This document shows, one piece after another, positions 17,112 to 26,005 of a DNA stretch of 64,000 nt. The position numbers were made by a program, and so were the translations under genes. This DNA comes from Streptomyces longisporoflavus. GTDB taxonomy: Bacteria > Actinomycetota > Actinomycetes > Streptomycetales > Streptomycetaceae. The stretch lies in the NCBI RefSeq assembly GCF_014649775.1, contig NZ_BMTR01000014.1, positions 124,001-188,000 on the forward strand, given 5' to 3'. Position 1 is the stretch's first letter; the number at the start of each line of letters is the position of its first letter. A model generated the notes under the pieces. It did no database searches. It was not told the DNA's origin and was given only the letters and a program-made list of their open reading frames with translations.

Positions 17112-17163
17112 CTGTTCTGCCACCCCCGGGCCGCGCAAGCAGCCGACCCGGGGCATCCGGCTC

Positions 17164-17505
17164 TCAGTCGGTGGCCGCGACCGCTTCCTCGACCGAGGTG
17201 TGAATGGGGAACACCTTGGTCAGGCCGGTGATGCGGAAGATCTTCAAAATACGTTCCTGGTTGCAGACCAGGCGCAGCGAGCCCTCATGGGCACGCACCC
17301 GCTTCAGTCCGCCGACCAGAACGCCGAGCCCGGTGGAGTCGAGGAAGTCCACGCCCTCCATGTCGACGACCAGATGGAAACTGCCGTCGTTCACCAACTC
17401 GACCAACTGCTCGCGCAACTTGGGCGCGGTATAAACATCGATTTCGCCACCGACCTCGACGACCGTACGATCGCCGACGGTACGGGTCGACAGGGACAGG
17501 TCCAC
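17164..17505 (-). CDS. bldG: Anti-sigma factor antagonist BldG
   Basis: A 113-residue single STAS domain protein. [11 protein letters not shown] holds the conserved phosphorylatable Ser57. When unphosphorylated, antagonists of this family bind anti-sigma kinases and free the sigma factor. In S. coelicolor BldG is required for aerial mycelium and antibiotic production and acts in the stress/developmental sigma network. Length and sequence are typical of the streptomycete protein. The GTG start has GGAGG at 5 nt. The gene is divergent from the helicase with only 80 bp between them, so promoters for both must share this gap. Confidence 0.96.
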
Positions 17506-17585
17506 GGATCCTCCAGCACCTTGCTATCGAGCGGTCATCCCTCGGGACACCTCGGCAGAGCCCCCAGGACGGATCGCCAGCCGCG

Positions 17586-20039
17586 ATGGCATTCAATCAC
17601 TTACCGGCAGGCGCGCACGACGCCTTGGGACCATTGTCCATCTCGCCAGTGACACACTCGGTGCCGATGGCCAACTTTTCTCCGCCCGGAGAACCCACCA
17701 CGGGCGCCCCGATACGCACGTCCCCACGGACGGTCCTGGACCGGCTCACCGCTGGGCCGAGCCGTGCTGCGCGCGTCACTCATACGGAGCACTTGCCCCC
17801 GCGCGCGGCACGATATGCAGTCTGGCCTGATCGCATTCGTTCCGAGGTCGTCGCGGCGGTGCAATCGGCCGGTATCGAACACCCCTGGGCCCACCAGGCA
17901 CTCGCCGCCGAGCACGCCCTCGACGGCGAGTCGGTCATCGTCGCCACCGGCACCGCTTCGGGAAAGTCGCTCGCCTACCTCACCCCCGTCCTCTCGGCCC
18001 TCCTGGACGGCTCGGAGGCCCCGAACGGGCGTGGCACGACCGCGCTGTACCTGGCCCCGACGAAGGCCCTGGCCGCCGACCAGCGCCGCGCCGTGCGCGA
18101 GCTGGCGGCGCCCCTGGGCAACGCGGTCCGCCCTGCCGTATACGACGGCGACACCCCCGTCGAAGAACGCGAATGGGTACGTCAGTACGCCAACTACGTC
18201 CTGACCAACCCCGACATGCTGCACCGCGGGATACTCCCGTCCCACCCCCGCTGGGCCTCCTTCCTGCGCGCCCTGCGCTATGTCGTCATCGACGAGTGCC
18301 ACACCTACCGCGGCGTCTTCGGCTCCCACGTCGCCCAGATCCTGCGCCGCCTGCGCCGCCTCTGTTCCCGCTACGGCTCCGACCCCGTCTTCCTCCTCGC
18401 CTCCGCCACCTCCGCCGAGCCGGCCATCGCCGCCGAGCGCCTCACGGGGCTGCCGGTGAAGGAGGTCGCCGATGACGCCTCACCCCGCGGCGACCTCGTC
18501 TTCGCTCTCTGGGAACCGCCGCTCACCGAACTCCACGGCGAGAAGGGCGCGCCTGTCCGCCGCACCGCCACCGCCGAGACGGCGGACCTGCTCACCGACC
18601 TGACCGTCCAGGGCGTCCGCTCGGTCGCTTTCGTACGCTCCCGGCGCGGCGCCGAGCTGATCTCGGTGATCGCCCGGGAACGCCTGGCCGAGGTCGACAG
18701 GTCCCTCACCCGTCGCGTCGCCGCCTACCGGGGCGGATATCTCCCCGAGGAGCGCCGCGCCCTGGAGCGGGCCCTGCACTCCGGCGAACTCCTCGGCCTC
18801 GCGGCCACCACCGCTCTCGAACTCGGCGTGGACGTCTCCGGCCTCGACGCCGTGATCATCTCCGGCTATCCGGGCACCCGCGCCTCGCTGTGGCAGCAGG
18901 CAGGCCGTGCCGGCCGCTCCGGGCAGGGCGCGCTCGCCGTGCTCGTCGCCCGCGACGACCCGCTGGACACCTATCTCGTCCACCACCCCGAGGCACTGTT
19001 CAGGCAGCCGGTGGAGTCGACGGTCCTCGACCCCGACAATCCGTACGTCCTCGCGCCCCACCTCTGCGCGGCCGCCGCGGAACTTCCGCTCACGGACGAC
19101 GACCTGACCCTCTTCGGCCCGGCCGCCGGGGAACTGCTCCCGCAGCTGGAGGGCGCGAAGCTGCTGCGCCGCCGCACGAAGGCCTGGCACTGGACCCGCA
19201 GGGAACGGGCCGCCGACCTCACCGACATCCGCGGCGAGGGCGGCAAGCCGGTCCAGATCGTCGAGGAGGGCACGGGGCGGCTGCTCGGCACCGTCGACGC
19301 GGCCGCCGCGCACACCGCCGTCCACGAGGGCGCGGTCCACCTGCACCAGGGCCGTACGTATCTCGTACGCCGCCTCGACCTGGAGGACTCGGTCGCCCTG
19401 GTCGAGGAGGCCGGTCCGCCGTACTCCACGACAGCCCGCGACACCACGGCCATCTCCATCCTGGAGACGGACACCGAGATCCCCTGGGGCTCTGGCCGCC
19501 TCTGCTACGGCTCCGTGGAGGTCACCAACCAGGTCGTCTCCTTCCTGCGCCGCAGGCTGATCACCGGCGAGGTCCTCGGCGAGACCAAGCTGGACCTGCC
19601 GCCCCGCACGCTGCGCACCCGCGCGGTCTGGTGGACGGTCACCGAAGACCAACTGGACGCCGCACGCGTCAATCCGGAGATCCTCGGCGGCGCTCTGCAC
19701 GCCGCCGAGCACGCCTCCATCGGCATGCTGCCGCTCTTCGCGACCTGCGACCGCTGGGACATCGGCGGCGTCTCGGTTCCGCTGCACCCGGACACGCTCC
19801 TTCCCACGGTCTTCGTGTACGACGGCCACCCCGGCGGGGCGGGCTTCGCCGAACGGGCCTTCCACACGGCCCGCGCATGGCTCACGGCCACCCGCGAGGC
19901 CATCGCCTCCTGCGAGTGCGACGCCGGCTGCCCGTCCTGCATCCAGTCCCCGAAGTGCGGCAACGGCAACGACCCCCTGCACAAACGAGGCGCAGTCCGC
20001 CTCCTCACGACCCTCCTCAAGGACGCTCCTACGCCCTGA
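17586..20039 (+). CDS. DEAH/DEXH-box helicase with C-terminal Cys cluster (MrfA/Hrq1-like)
   Basis: An 817-residue superfamily 2 helicase. The P-loop is ATGTASGKS (Lys about 127) and motif II is DECH near 234-238. The helicase C domain includes LAATTALELGVDVSGLDAVI and QQAGRAGRSGQG (motif VI). The C-terminal DUF1998-type domain ends with a four-cysteine zinc-binding cluster, CECDAGCPSCIQSPKCGNGN, at about 775-790. This architecture matches Bacillus MrfA and fungal Hrq1, 3'-5' DNA helicases used in crosslink/mitomycin-type repair. In actinobacteria it marks the conserved 'helicase/secretion neighbourhood', facing the Tad-like operon. Whether repair and secretion are functionally connected is unknown. 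The N-terminal 40 residues are poorly conserved, so the true start may be further in (an in-frame ATG at 17667 is an option). Confidence 0.9.
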   Translation: MAFNHLPAGAHDALGPLSISPVTHSVPMANFSPPGEPTTGAPIRTSPRTVLDRLTAGPSRAARVTHTEHLPPRAARYAVWPDRIRSEVVAAVQSAGIEHPWAHQALAAEHALDGESVIVATGTASGKSLAYLTPVLSALLDGSEAPNGRGTTALYLAPTKALAADQRRAVRELAAPLGNAVRPAVYDGDTPVEEREWVRQYANYVLTNPDMLHRGILPSHPRWASFLRALRYVVIDECHTYRGVFGSHVAQILRRLRRLCSRYGSDPVFLLASATSAEPAIAAERLTGLPVKEVADDASPRGDLVFALWEPPLTELHGEKGAPVRRTATAETADLLTDLTVQGVRSVAFVRSRRGAELISVIARERLAEVDRSLTRRVAAYRGGYLPEERRALERALHSGELLGLAATTALELGVDVSGLDAVIISGYPGTRASLWQQAGRAGRSGQGALAVLVARDDPLDTYLVHHPEALFRQPVESTVLDPDNPYVLAPHLCAAAAELPLTDDDLTLFGPAAGELLPQLEGAKLLRRRTKAWHWTRRERAADLTDIRGEGGKPVQIVEEGTGRLLGTVDAAAAHTAVHEGAVHLHQGRTYLVRRLDLEDSVALVEEAGPPYSTTARDTTAISILETDTEIPWGSGRLCYGSVEVTNQVVSFLRRRLITGEVLGETKLDLPPRTLRTRAVWWTVTEDQLDAARVNPEILGGALHAAEHASIGMLPLFATCDRWDIGGVSVPLHPDTLLPTVFVYDGHPGGAGFAERAFHTARAWLTATREAIASCECDAGCPSCIQSPKCGNGNDPLHKRGAVRLLTTLLKDAPTP

Positions 20040-20340
20040 AGGCCATCCGGCAACGGACACGGGGACTGCCGCCGACCCGCCCCGGCGTGGACCACGCCAA
20101 CCCCGGCGGACACCCGGCGCGGCGCGTACGGGCGCATCGCCGACGGCACGAGCGAGCGCCACCCCCGGCCGTCGTAAAAGCACGGCCCCAACCACCGCCC
20201 CGCGCACAAGGACCGGCCCACCCACCGGCACCGCGAACAGCCCGGCCCCCGCCCCGGACGGCACCCGAAACGCCGGCCCCGCTCTCGGCACCAACGAGCT
20301 CGCCCCCGATCGGCGGGCGGGAGAGGGCGCCGCCCTCCCC
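20040..20340. other. Gap between helicase and Tad-like operon ends
   Basis: About 300 bp, extremely GC-rich, with Pro/Arg-type low-complexity reading in all frames. The minus-strand frame of the upstream TadE-like gene stays open through it. I see no terminator with a T-run and no independent gene. Confidence 0.45.
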
Positions 20341-20816
20341 TCAGGCTGCCGCCGGGCAAGCGCCCCAGCGGGGCCTGGCGGGCCTCCGGTGGCCCGCGTC
20401 GGGGGCATGGCCGCCCGCCGTCCCGTACGCGCCGCAGCCCCCTCTCCCGGCCTCGGGGCAATCGGCCCCGCCGGGCCCGCCCGGGATCTGACCTCCGTGA
20501 CGAACGGGCCGAAGTCCGCTGCCGCGGTGACGTCGGAGCTCGTGCCTCTCACCGCGCACCGCACGACGCGCGCCCCCTGCGCCTCGGCCACCCGTCCGGC
20601 CGCCGCGCATGCCACGGGGCGCCCCTCCATCCAGTGGTCCGCCGCTGCCAGCGCCGCCAAGTCGGCCGCGCCGCCCGCCCGATGGCGGGCCAGGATCACC
20701 TGTCCCATCGCGAGGACCGCGCCGCAGATCACGCACAACACCGCCATCACGACGACGACCCACACCGTGGCCGCTCCCCGGTCCGACGCGGGCCGGGGAG
20801 CCCGAAAGCCCCTCAT
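20341..20816 (-). CDS. TadE/TadG-like secreted protein, 3' end unresolved
   Basis: The N-terminus RGAATVWVVVVMAVLCVICG is the processed-pilin-like helix of TadE/TadG-type proteins, followed by RHRAGGAADLAALAAADHW and a Cys pair (VACAAA ... VVRCAV). This fits the Rv3654c-type TadE-like family found in this neighbourhood; its members are normally about 110-150 residues. Here the conserved part ends near residue 110, but the frame then has no stop until 18480, running 1.5 kb antisense through the helicase gene. A neighbouring frame stops at 20341, so a single frameshift would restore a normal length, and I give that as a provisional end. The start overlaps the previous gene's stop by 4 bp (ATGA). 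Confidence 0.6.
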
Positions 20817-21205
20817 GTGCCCGCCCCCACCGTCTCCTCGGCCAGGGCCACCGCCTCCGACCGCACCCGCAGACCGAGCCCCAGTGCTCCCGGCCCCGGC
20901 GAGTCCGCCTCGACCCGCACCCGCACCAGGTCACCGTCCCGCCGCACGGCCACCGACGCACCGCGCGGTGCCGCCTGCCGGGCCGCCGCGACGGCCGCGG
21001 TCCCGGGGTCCTGCCGGGCCATCGCACGCGCCCCGGCCCGTGCCGCGTCCACGCACTGGATCTGGGCGGACGCGGTCAGCAGCGCCCAGACCAGCGCCAT
21101 CGTGAAGAGCACCAGCGTGGGCAGCACCACGGCCGCCTCGGCCGTCACGAAACCCCGGTCCCCGCGGCGCCGCCGGCCGCCCCGCCCCCTCTCAGAACTG
21201 GACAT
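20813..21205 (-). CDS. TadE-family minor pilin-like protein
   Basis: 130 residues. A basic N-terminus (RRRRGDRG) is followed by FVTAEAAVVLPTLVLFTMAL, a class III prepilin-like segment in which Gly-Phe is the likely cleavage site and the Glu at +5 is typical of pilin helices. The remainder (QCVDAARAGARAMARQD, RVRVEADSPG) is the usual extracellular domain of TadE-like proteins. It should be a minor component or initiator of a Flp-type filament or secretion channel. It overlaps DUF4244 by 14 bp upstream and the second TadE-like gene by 4 bp downstream. Confidence 0.88.
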   Translation of the reverse strand: MSSSERGRGGRRRRGDRGFVTAEAAVVLPTLVLFTMALVWALLTASAQIQCVDAARAGARAMARQDPGTAAVAAARQAAPRGASVAVRRDGDLVRVRVEADSPGPGALGLGLRVRSEAVALAEETVGAGT

Positions 21206-21395
21206 CGAGCGCCTTCTCCACGACCGCCTGCAGCGCCGCCCTGACCTGCCCGCTCGTCACCACCTTGTAGAGCAGTCCGGCGAATCCCACCGCCGCGATC
21301 AGACCCATCGCGTACTCCGAGGTGACCATCCCCGCGTCCCCCCGCATCGCGCGCATCCCTCGTCGCGACGCCCGCGCACACAGCTGTCCCCACAT
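21192..21395 (-). CDS. DUF4244 Flp-pilin-like small protein
   Basis: 67 residues. DAGMVTSEYAMGLIAAVGFAG is a prepilin-like segment with Glu at +5 after the probable Gly-Met cleavage point, then a hydrophobic helix and a short tail (LLYKVVTSGQVRAALQAVVE). The size and layout match Flp major pilins, although the family is catalogued separately as DUF4244. It is the best candidate for the filament subunit. A 120-bp spacer separates it from tadC, more than elsewhere in the operon, so it may have its own promoter or processing site for higher expression. Confidence 0.88.
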   Translation of the reverse strand: MWGQLCARASRRGMRAMRGDAGMVTSEYAMGLIAAVGFAGLLYKVVTSGQVRAALQAVVEKALDVQF

Positions 21396-21515
21396 CTCAA
21401 CCCCCGTGAAAATTGCGTTTCGTTCGAGTCATGGCGGCCCCGCCTTGTCGGAGCCGCCGTCCAGCCACTGAGCCCCGCGCGGGAGCCATCAGCCGCCGAG
21501 CCGCCCTGATGCCGC

Positions 21516-22310
21516 TCAGATGCCGCTCAACAACCCACCCGCCAGGCCGATCACCACAGGCAGCACCCCCACCGCGATGAACGCGGGCAAGAAGCACAGC
21601 CCCACCGGCGCCGTCATCAGCACTCCGGCTCTGCGCGCGGCCGCCGTAGCCGCACGCCCCCGTTCCGCACGGCAGTCCGCGGCGAGGCGCGCCACCGGTT
21701 CGGCCGCCGGAGCCCCCGACTCCCCCGCCCGTTCCAGCAGCCGGGCCAGCGCCCCCGCGCCCGGTATCGCGCCGAGCCCCCGCCACGCGTCGCCCGGTTC
21801 ACCGCCGAGCCGCAGCTCCGCGGCGCCCTGCGAGAGCCGCTCCCCCACCGGCCCCTTCAGCGCATCGCCCACCGCTTGTGCGGCCACGACGGGCCCCGCG
21901 CCCGCGGCGACGCAGGCCGCCAGTAGGTCTGCGGCCAAGGGCAGTTGCCGCGCCGCCTCCGCGCCGTCGAACTCCGCGGCACGAACGCCCCGCCCCCGCC
22001 GCCAACGCCACACCCCATAGCCGGCGCCCAACCCCACCAGGCACCCGGCAACACCACCCACCAGCACCCACCCGGCACTCACCGCCCCGGCCACCACCAG
22101 CCACCCCCGCACCCCGTCCCGCCACCGGAACCACCGCGGAAGCCACCGCCGCGCCAGACCTCCCGGCAGCCGCCCCGCGCCCCCCAGTACGGCCCCCGAG
22201 CGCCCCCGCGCCGCCCTCTCACGCCGCGCCGCAAGGACCGCCGACACCAGCCACAGCAAGGCCGCCGCACTCCACACGGCCACCCCCACCCTGTGGACAA
22301 CGAAACTCAT
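21516..22310 (-). CDS. TadC-like type II secretion F-domain membrane protein
   Basis: 264 residues. An N-terminal membrane helix, a second pair of hydrophobic segments (SAGWVLVGGVAGCLVGLGAG), a cytoplasmic helical T2SSF domain (LPLAADLLAACVAAGAGPV, EPVARLAADCRAERGRAA), and a C-terminal pair of helices (MTAPVGLCFLPAFIAVGVLP). T2SSF proteins form the inner-membrane platform that couples the ATPase to pilin assembly. The ATG at 22310 overlaps the TadB stop in ATGA; an upstream in-frame extension to 22388 would run inside tadB and is rejected. Confidence 0.88.
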   Translation of the reverse strand: MSFVVHRVGVAVWSAAALLWLVSAVLAARRERAARGRSGAVLGGAGRLPGGLARRWLPRWFRWRDGVRGWLVVAGAVSAGWVLVGGVAGCLVGLGAGYGVWRWRRGRGVRAAEFDGAEAARQLPLAADLLAACVAAGAGPVVAAQAVGDALKGPVGERLSQGAAELRLGGEPGDAWRGLGAIPGAGALARLLERAGESGAPAAEPVARLAADCRAERGRAATAAARRAGVLMTAPVGLCFLPAFIAVGVLPVVIGLAGGLLSGI

Positions 22311-23194
22311 CGCTCCTCCGCCCCTCGTACGATCCGCAGCGCCCACCACACGCCGGCGCCCTCCAACACCCCGCCCACCGCCAGGCACCCCAGCCCCGCC
22401 CCGGTGTGCAGCAGCACCCGCAACGGCGACGCCCCCAGCGCGCTCCCCATGAGCAGCCCGAGGACCGGAAGCCCCGCGAGCATCACCGCCGTGGACCGCG
22501 CCCCGGCCAACTGGGCCCGCAGATCAGCGCGTTGATCCCGCTCCGCCCGCAGCGCGCCTTCAAGCCGTTCGAGTCCCGCCGCGAGTCCGGCGCCGCGGTC
22601 CACAGCCACCCGCCAGCACGCCGCGAGCCCCAACAGCCCCTGCGCCCCCGGCTCCCGCGCCGCCTCCTCGAGCGCCCCCGGCACATCCCCGCCGAACCGC
22701 GCCGCCGCCAGCACCCCGGCCCGCGCCTCCCCGAACCCGGCTATGGCACCGACGCCCGTTCCTGCGTCCTCCAGCCCGAGGCCACCGTCAGCCGCGGCCC
22801 GCAGCGCCTCCCCCGGCTGCCGCCCCGCCCGCACCTCGCCCGCGAGCGCCCCGCACAGCCCGATCACCGCGGCGGCCCGGCGCTCTTCCTGAAGCCTCGC
22901 GGCCCTGGCCCGCCGTACGCGTCGCATCAGCGGCACCCCGGCCGCCCCGAGGACCAGCGGCACCAGGGACTCCCCGAACAGGGCGACCGCCGCCCCGCCC
23001 GCCAGGGCCCACCATTCGTGCCGCACCCGGCCCCCGACGCACGTCACCGCCCGCCGCCACGCCGGATCTCTCGCCGGCTCCTCGCCCCCTGCCGCAAGGA
23101 CCACCCGCGCCCGCCTCAGGTCCCGGTCCCTCCCGGCCAGCAGCCAGGCCGCGCCTCCCGCACACGCGACCGCCGCAACCCCCGTCATGCTCAT
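22307..23194 (-). CDS. TadB-like type II secretion F-domain membrane protein
   Basis: 295 residues, starting MSMTGVAAVACAGGAAWLLA. It has N-terminal helices, a cytoplasmic T2SSF domain (VIGLCGALAGEVRAGRQPGE, DVPGALEEAA, LGLAACWRVAVDRGAGLAAG) and C-terminal helices (VMLAGLPVLGLLMGSALGA, LGCLAVGGVLEGAGVWWAL). It is the second half of the TadB/TadC platform pair. The ATG at 23194 overlaps the TadA stop by 4 bp. The same frame stays open upstream to 24556 inside tadA, which is only a GC-bias shadow. Confidence 0.88.
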   Translation of the reverse strand: MSMTGVAAVACAGGAAWLLAGRDRDLRRARVVLAAGGEEPARDPAWRRAVTCVGGRVRHEWWALAGGAAVALFGESLVPLVLGAAGVPLMRRVRRARAARLQEERRAAAVIGLCGALAGEVRAGRQPGEALRAAADGGLGLEDAGTGVGAIAGFGEARAGVLAAARFGGDVPGALEEAAREPGAQGLLGLAACWRVAVDRGAGLAAGLERLEGALRAERDQRADLRAQLAGARSTAVMLAGLPVLGLLMGSALGASPLRVLLHTGAGLGCLAVGGVLEGAGVWWALRIVRGAEER

Positions 23195-24366
23195 CCCCCA
23201 CCACTCCAACCACCGCCCGCCAGCAGCGAGTCCAGCCTTTCCCAGCCCCGCTCCCGGACGAATTCCTTCTCGCCCCACCTCAGCGCCGGCACCGTCACCA
23301 CGAGGCCGGACGGATCTCGCTCCAGGACGTGCACCTCCGCGATCCGCCGCCGGCCCGCCCGGTCCCGTACGAGATGGAGCACTACGGACAGCGCGGCCGC
23401 CAACTGGCTGTGCAGCGCCGCCCTGTCGAGTCCGGCGGCCGTCCCCAGCGCCTCCAGTCGGGCGGGGACGTCCCGCGCGGCGTTGGCGTGGACCGTGCCG
23501 CAGCCGCCTTGATGACCCGTGTTCAGGGCGGCAAGCAGGTGAACCACCTCCGCGCCCCGGACCTCGCCCACGACCAGCCGGTCGGGACGCATCCGCAGTG
23601 CCTGGCGCACCAAATCGTCCAGGCCGACCTGGCCCGCTCCCTCCTGGTTCGCGGGTCTGGCCTCGAGGCGCACCACGTGAGGGTGGTCGGGGCGCAGCTC
23701 CGCCGAGTCCTCGGCGAGCACGATCCGCTCCTGCGGCCCGACGAGGCCGAGCAGCGCGCTCAGCAGCGTCGTCTTGCCCGAACCCGTCCCACCGCTGATC
23801 AGGTACGAGAGCCGGGCATCGAGCAGTGCCCGCAGCACCCGGTCTCCGCCCGGCGGCACCGTCCCCGCCGCGGCCAGTTCCGCGAGGGTGAAGGCCCGGG
23901 GGCGTACGACACGCAAGGAGAGGCAGGTCGACCCGACGGCGACCGGCGGAAGCACCGCGTGGAGGCGGGTTCCGTCCGGGAGCCGCGCGTCCACCCAGGG
24001 CCTTGCGTCGTCGAGCCGGCGCCCTGCCACGGCCGCCAGGCGCTGTGCGAGCCGCCGCACCGCCGCCGCGTCCCCGAAGGACACCCCGGTCAGCTCCAGG
24101 CCCTTGCCGCGGTCGACCCACACCCGGTCGGGCGCGGACACCAGCACATCGGTCACCGAGTCGTCCGCGAGCAGGGGCTCGAGAGGACCGGCGCCCACCA
24201 GCTCCGAGCGCAGCTGTACCGCCGTGCCCAGGATTTCCGCGTCCCCGAGCACCCTGCCCTGGGCCCGCAGCGCCTCGGCGACGCGGGCCGGTGTCGGCTC
24301 GGTCCCGTTCTCCGCGAGCCACTGGCGCACCCCGTCCAGCATCCTGGCCCCGACGACGGCGCTCAT
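23191..24366 (-). CDS. TadA-like secretion ATPase (CpaF/VirB11 family)
   Basis: 391 residues. The N-terminal domain (LEPLLADDSVTDVLVSAPDR, then LSLRVVRPRAFTLAELAAAG) leads into the RecA-like core: P-loop GGTGSGKTTLLSAL at about residue 190-200, an ASP-box-like IVLAEDSAELRPDHPHVV, Walker-B region DRLVVGEVRGAE, and the His-box TGHQGGCGTVHANAA. These are the motifs of secretion hexamers that power pilus assembly. The family name used for this neighbourhood is 'helicase/secretion neighborhood ATPase'. It is translationally coupled on both sides by 4-bp overlaps. Confidence 0.92.
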   Translation of the reverse strand: MSAVVGARMLDGVRQWLAENGTEPTPARVAEALRAQGRVLGDAEILGTAVQLRSELVGAGPLEPLLADDSVTDVLVSAPDRVWVDRGKGLELTGVSFGDAAAVRRLAQRLAAVAGRRLDDARPWVDARLPDGTRLHAVLPPVAVGSTCLSLRVVRPRAFTLAELAAAGTVPPGGDRVLRALLDARLSYLISGGTGSGKTTLLSALLGLVGPQERIVLAEDSAELRPDHPHVVRLEARPANQEGAGQVGLDDLVRQALRMRPDRLVVGEVRGAEVVHLLAALNTGHQGGCGTVHANAARDVPARLEALGTAAGLDRAALHSQLAAALSVVLHLVRDRAGRRRIAEVHVLERDPSGLVVTVPALRWGEKEFVRERGWERLDSLLAGGGWSGGG

Positions 24367-25484
24367 GAGCCGCCTCCGGTGGCGTCGACCGGCACGCGCT
24401 CCCAGAAGGCCGTGCAGAACCGGGCCAGCGGCCCCCGCACCACACCTCCGGGCGGCATTCCGCCGGCCTGTGCGGCCAGCAGTCCCGCCTCGCGCGGCAG
24501 TTCTCCGACGAGCGGCAGCCCGAGCAGCCGCGCGACCTCTTCCGCGTCGAAGCCACCGAGGCCGTCGGGTCCGCCGCCCCTGCCGACGACCACCCGCAGA
24601 TCCCTCAGCACCATGCCCACCGCGGCCGCGACCCGCCGCGCCCCGGCCACCGCACGCAGCTCCGGCGGCACCACCATGAGCCCCAGATCGACCTGGGCCA
24701 GCGCCTCGGCCACTCCCTCGTCCACGCGCCGCGGCAGATCCACGATCACCGCTCCGCCCCGCCGTCGTGCGGCAGCGATCACCGCTCGCATGGCCTCGGG
24801 CGGAATGACCACCGTGTCGCCCCGGTCCCAGCTCAGGACCCGCAGCGAGTGCAGCTCGGGCAGGGACTCCTCGAGGGCGCCCCCGCCGACCCGGCCCCTG
24901 GACTGCGCGAAGGCGGGCCAGCGCAGTCCGTCGGCCGTCTCGCCGCCGAGCAGCACGTCGAGGCCCCCGCCGAGCGGGTCGCCGTCGACGAGCAGTGTGC
25001 GTCGCCCGGTGCGGGCCGCCGTGACGGCCAGCGCGCACGCCAGGGTCGAGGCGCCGGCTCCTCCGCTCCCGCCGATGACTCCCACCGTGAGCGCCGGGCG
25101 CCCGACGCCCTCGGCGACATCGGCGATGCGGTCCACCAGCCAGCGCTCGCCGTCCGGCAGGACGAGCACATGGTCGGCACCGATCTCCACCGCGCGCTGC
25201 CAGACCCCGGAGTCGTCCGGATCCCGCCCGACCAGGACGACTCCGCGCCTGCGCACGGCTCCCCGTACCCGGTCCACGGCGTCGTCCCCCACGAGGACCA
25301 GCGGCGCCGCGTCCCAGCCGCCCCTGTGCTCGGGCACGCCGTGCCGCACCTCGGGCCGCGCGCCCGCCGCGGCGCACAGCCGCAACAGGTCGTCCAGCAG
25401 GTCCACATCTTCCGTGACGATCAATGGCCCGCCCTGCCGTCCATCGGACGGCGGCGGCCCGTCACGTGTAATCACTCCAGCCAC
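24363..25484 (-). CDS. CpaE-like MinD/ParA-type ATPase
   Basis: About 373 residues, first gene of the Tad-like operon. An N-terminal receiver-like domain without clear phosphorylation motifs (LIVTEDVDLLDDLLRLCAAA ... ADHVLVLPDGERWLV) is followed by a ParA/MinD fold: GVIGGSGGAGASTLACALA is a deviant P-loop lacking the usual GKT (GGAGAST), then LLVDGDPLGGGLDVLLG and VIVDLPRR. CpaE homologues position the pilus machine. The missing P-loop Lys suggests altered nucleotide handling. I place the start at the GTG 25484; the frame is open to an ATG at 25532, so the N-terminus is uncertain by 16 residues. Confidence 0.85.
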   Translation of the reverse strand: MAGVITRDGPPPSDGRQGGPLIVTEDVDLLDDLLRLCAAAGARPEVRHGVPEHRGGWDAAPLVLVGDDAVDRVRGAVRRRGVVLVGRDPDDSGVWQRAVEIGADHVLVLPDGERWLVDRIADVAEGVGRPALTVGVIGGSGGAGASTLACALAVTAARTGRRTLLVDGDPLGGGLDVLLGGETADGLRWPAFAQSRGRVGGGALEESLPELHSLRVLSWDRGDTVVIPPEAMRAVIAAARRRGGAVIVDLPRRVDEGVAEALAQVDLGLMVVPPELRAVAGARRVAAAVGMVLRDLRVVVGRGGGPDGLGGFDAEEVARLLGLPLVGELPREAGLLAAQAGGMPPGGVVRGPLARFCTAFWERVPVDATGGGS

Positions 25485-26005
25485 GATCCCCGGCCCCCTC
25501 TCACTACAAGCCCGTTGAATGCCCTCTTCCACATCGGCGATGAACCGGACAAGGCAATCCGGCCATGAACTTCGCGTGCAGAACGGGCGGAATCAGCGTG
25601 CAGCGATCGCGGATAACGTGTGGATCTTGCTCAATAACTGTGGACAAGACGGGGCCTGTGAATATCCCGTTCACCCATACCAGTGACAACCCAAAAGGCT
25701 TCCGCACAGCAGCCCCGCGACTACATACAGTGACGGATCATGGCCAAGAAAAAAGATCGCCATGACGGCCACCGAGAGGCGCCTGGCGATCGAATGAGGG
25801 TCGAACAAGGACCGGAAAACCCATCCGGACATGCGACGACCCCCGCCGGGGGGGAGAGCGGGGGTCGTCCCCACGGTCCGACTCGGGGGGGGAGGAGCCA
25901 GACCGGGTTAGCACGGTCGCGAACGATCCGTGACTTCCATGGTGTACCCGAGAGCCTTCTCAGGCAAACCCACGCGCCTCACCTTACGCCGAATGGTGGG
26001 CGCCT
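25485..26005. other. Divergent control region of the Tad-like operon and HAD gene
   Basis: About 520 bp without an accepted gene. It must contain the leftward Tad-operon promoter and the rightward HAD promoter. Part of it (25600-25760) is less GC-rich than its surroundings, and it holds a perfect 12-bp inverted repeat at 25835-25869 and a G-run near 25885. Short open frames here lack ribosome-binding sites and typical codon bias. Confidence 0.5.
25835..25869. promoter_or_regulatory. Perfect 12-bp inverted repeat, stem-loop
   Basis: GACGACCCCCGC at 25835-25846 pairs exactly with GCGGGGGTCGTC at 25858-25869 around an 11-nt G-rich loop. It lies between divergent genes, where no transcript is expected to end, and lacks a T-run, so an operator or leader-RNA element is at least as likely as a terminator. 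Confidence 0.5.

Noticed and set aside
22307..24556. Single 749-residue open frame covering tadB and most of tadA
   Set aside because: Only the last 295 residues match TadB; the rest is a GC-bias shadow of tadA. The ATGA overlap at 23191-23194 fixes the true start.
25671..25874. Minus-strand 67-residue frame with a hydrophobic segment (RLSVAVMAIFFLGHDPSLYV)
   Set aside because: Codon third positions are not GC-biased and there is no ribosome-binding site; it spans the perfect inverted repeat, so it is probably non-coding.
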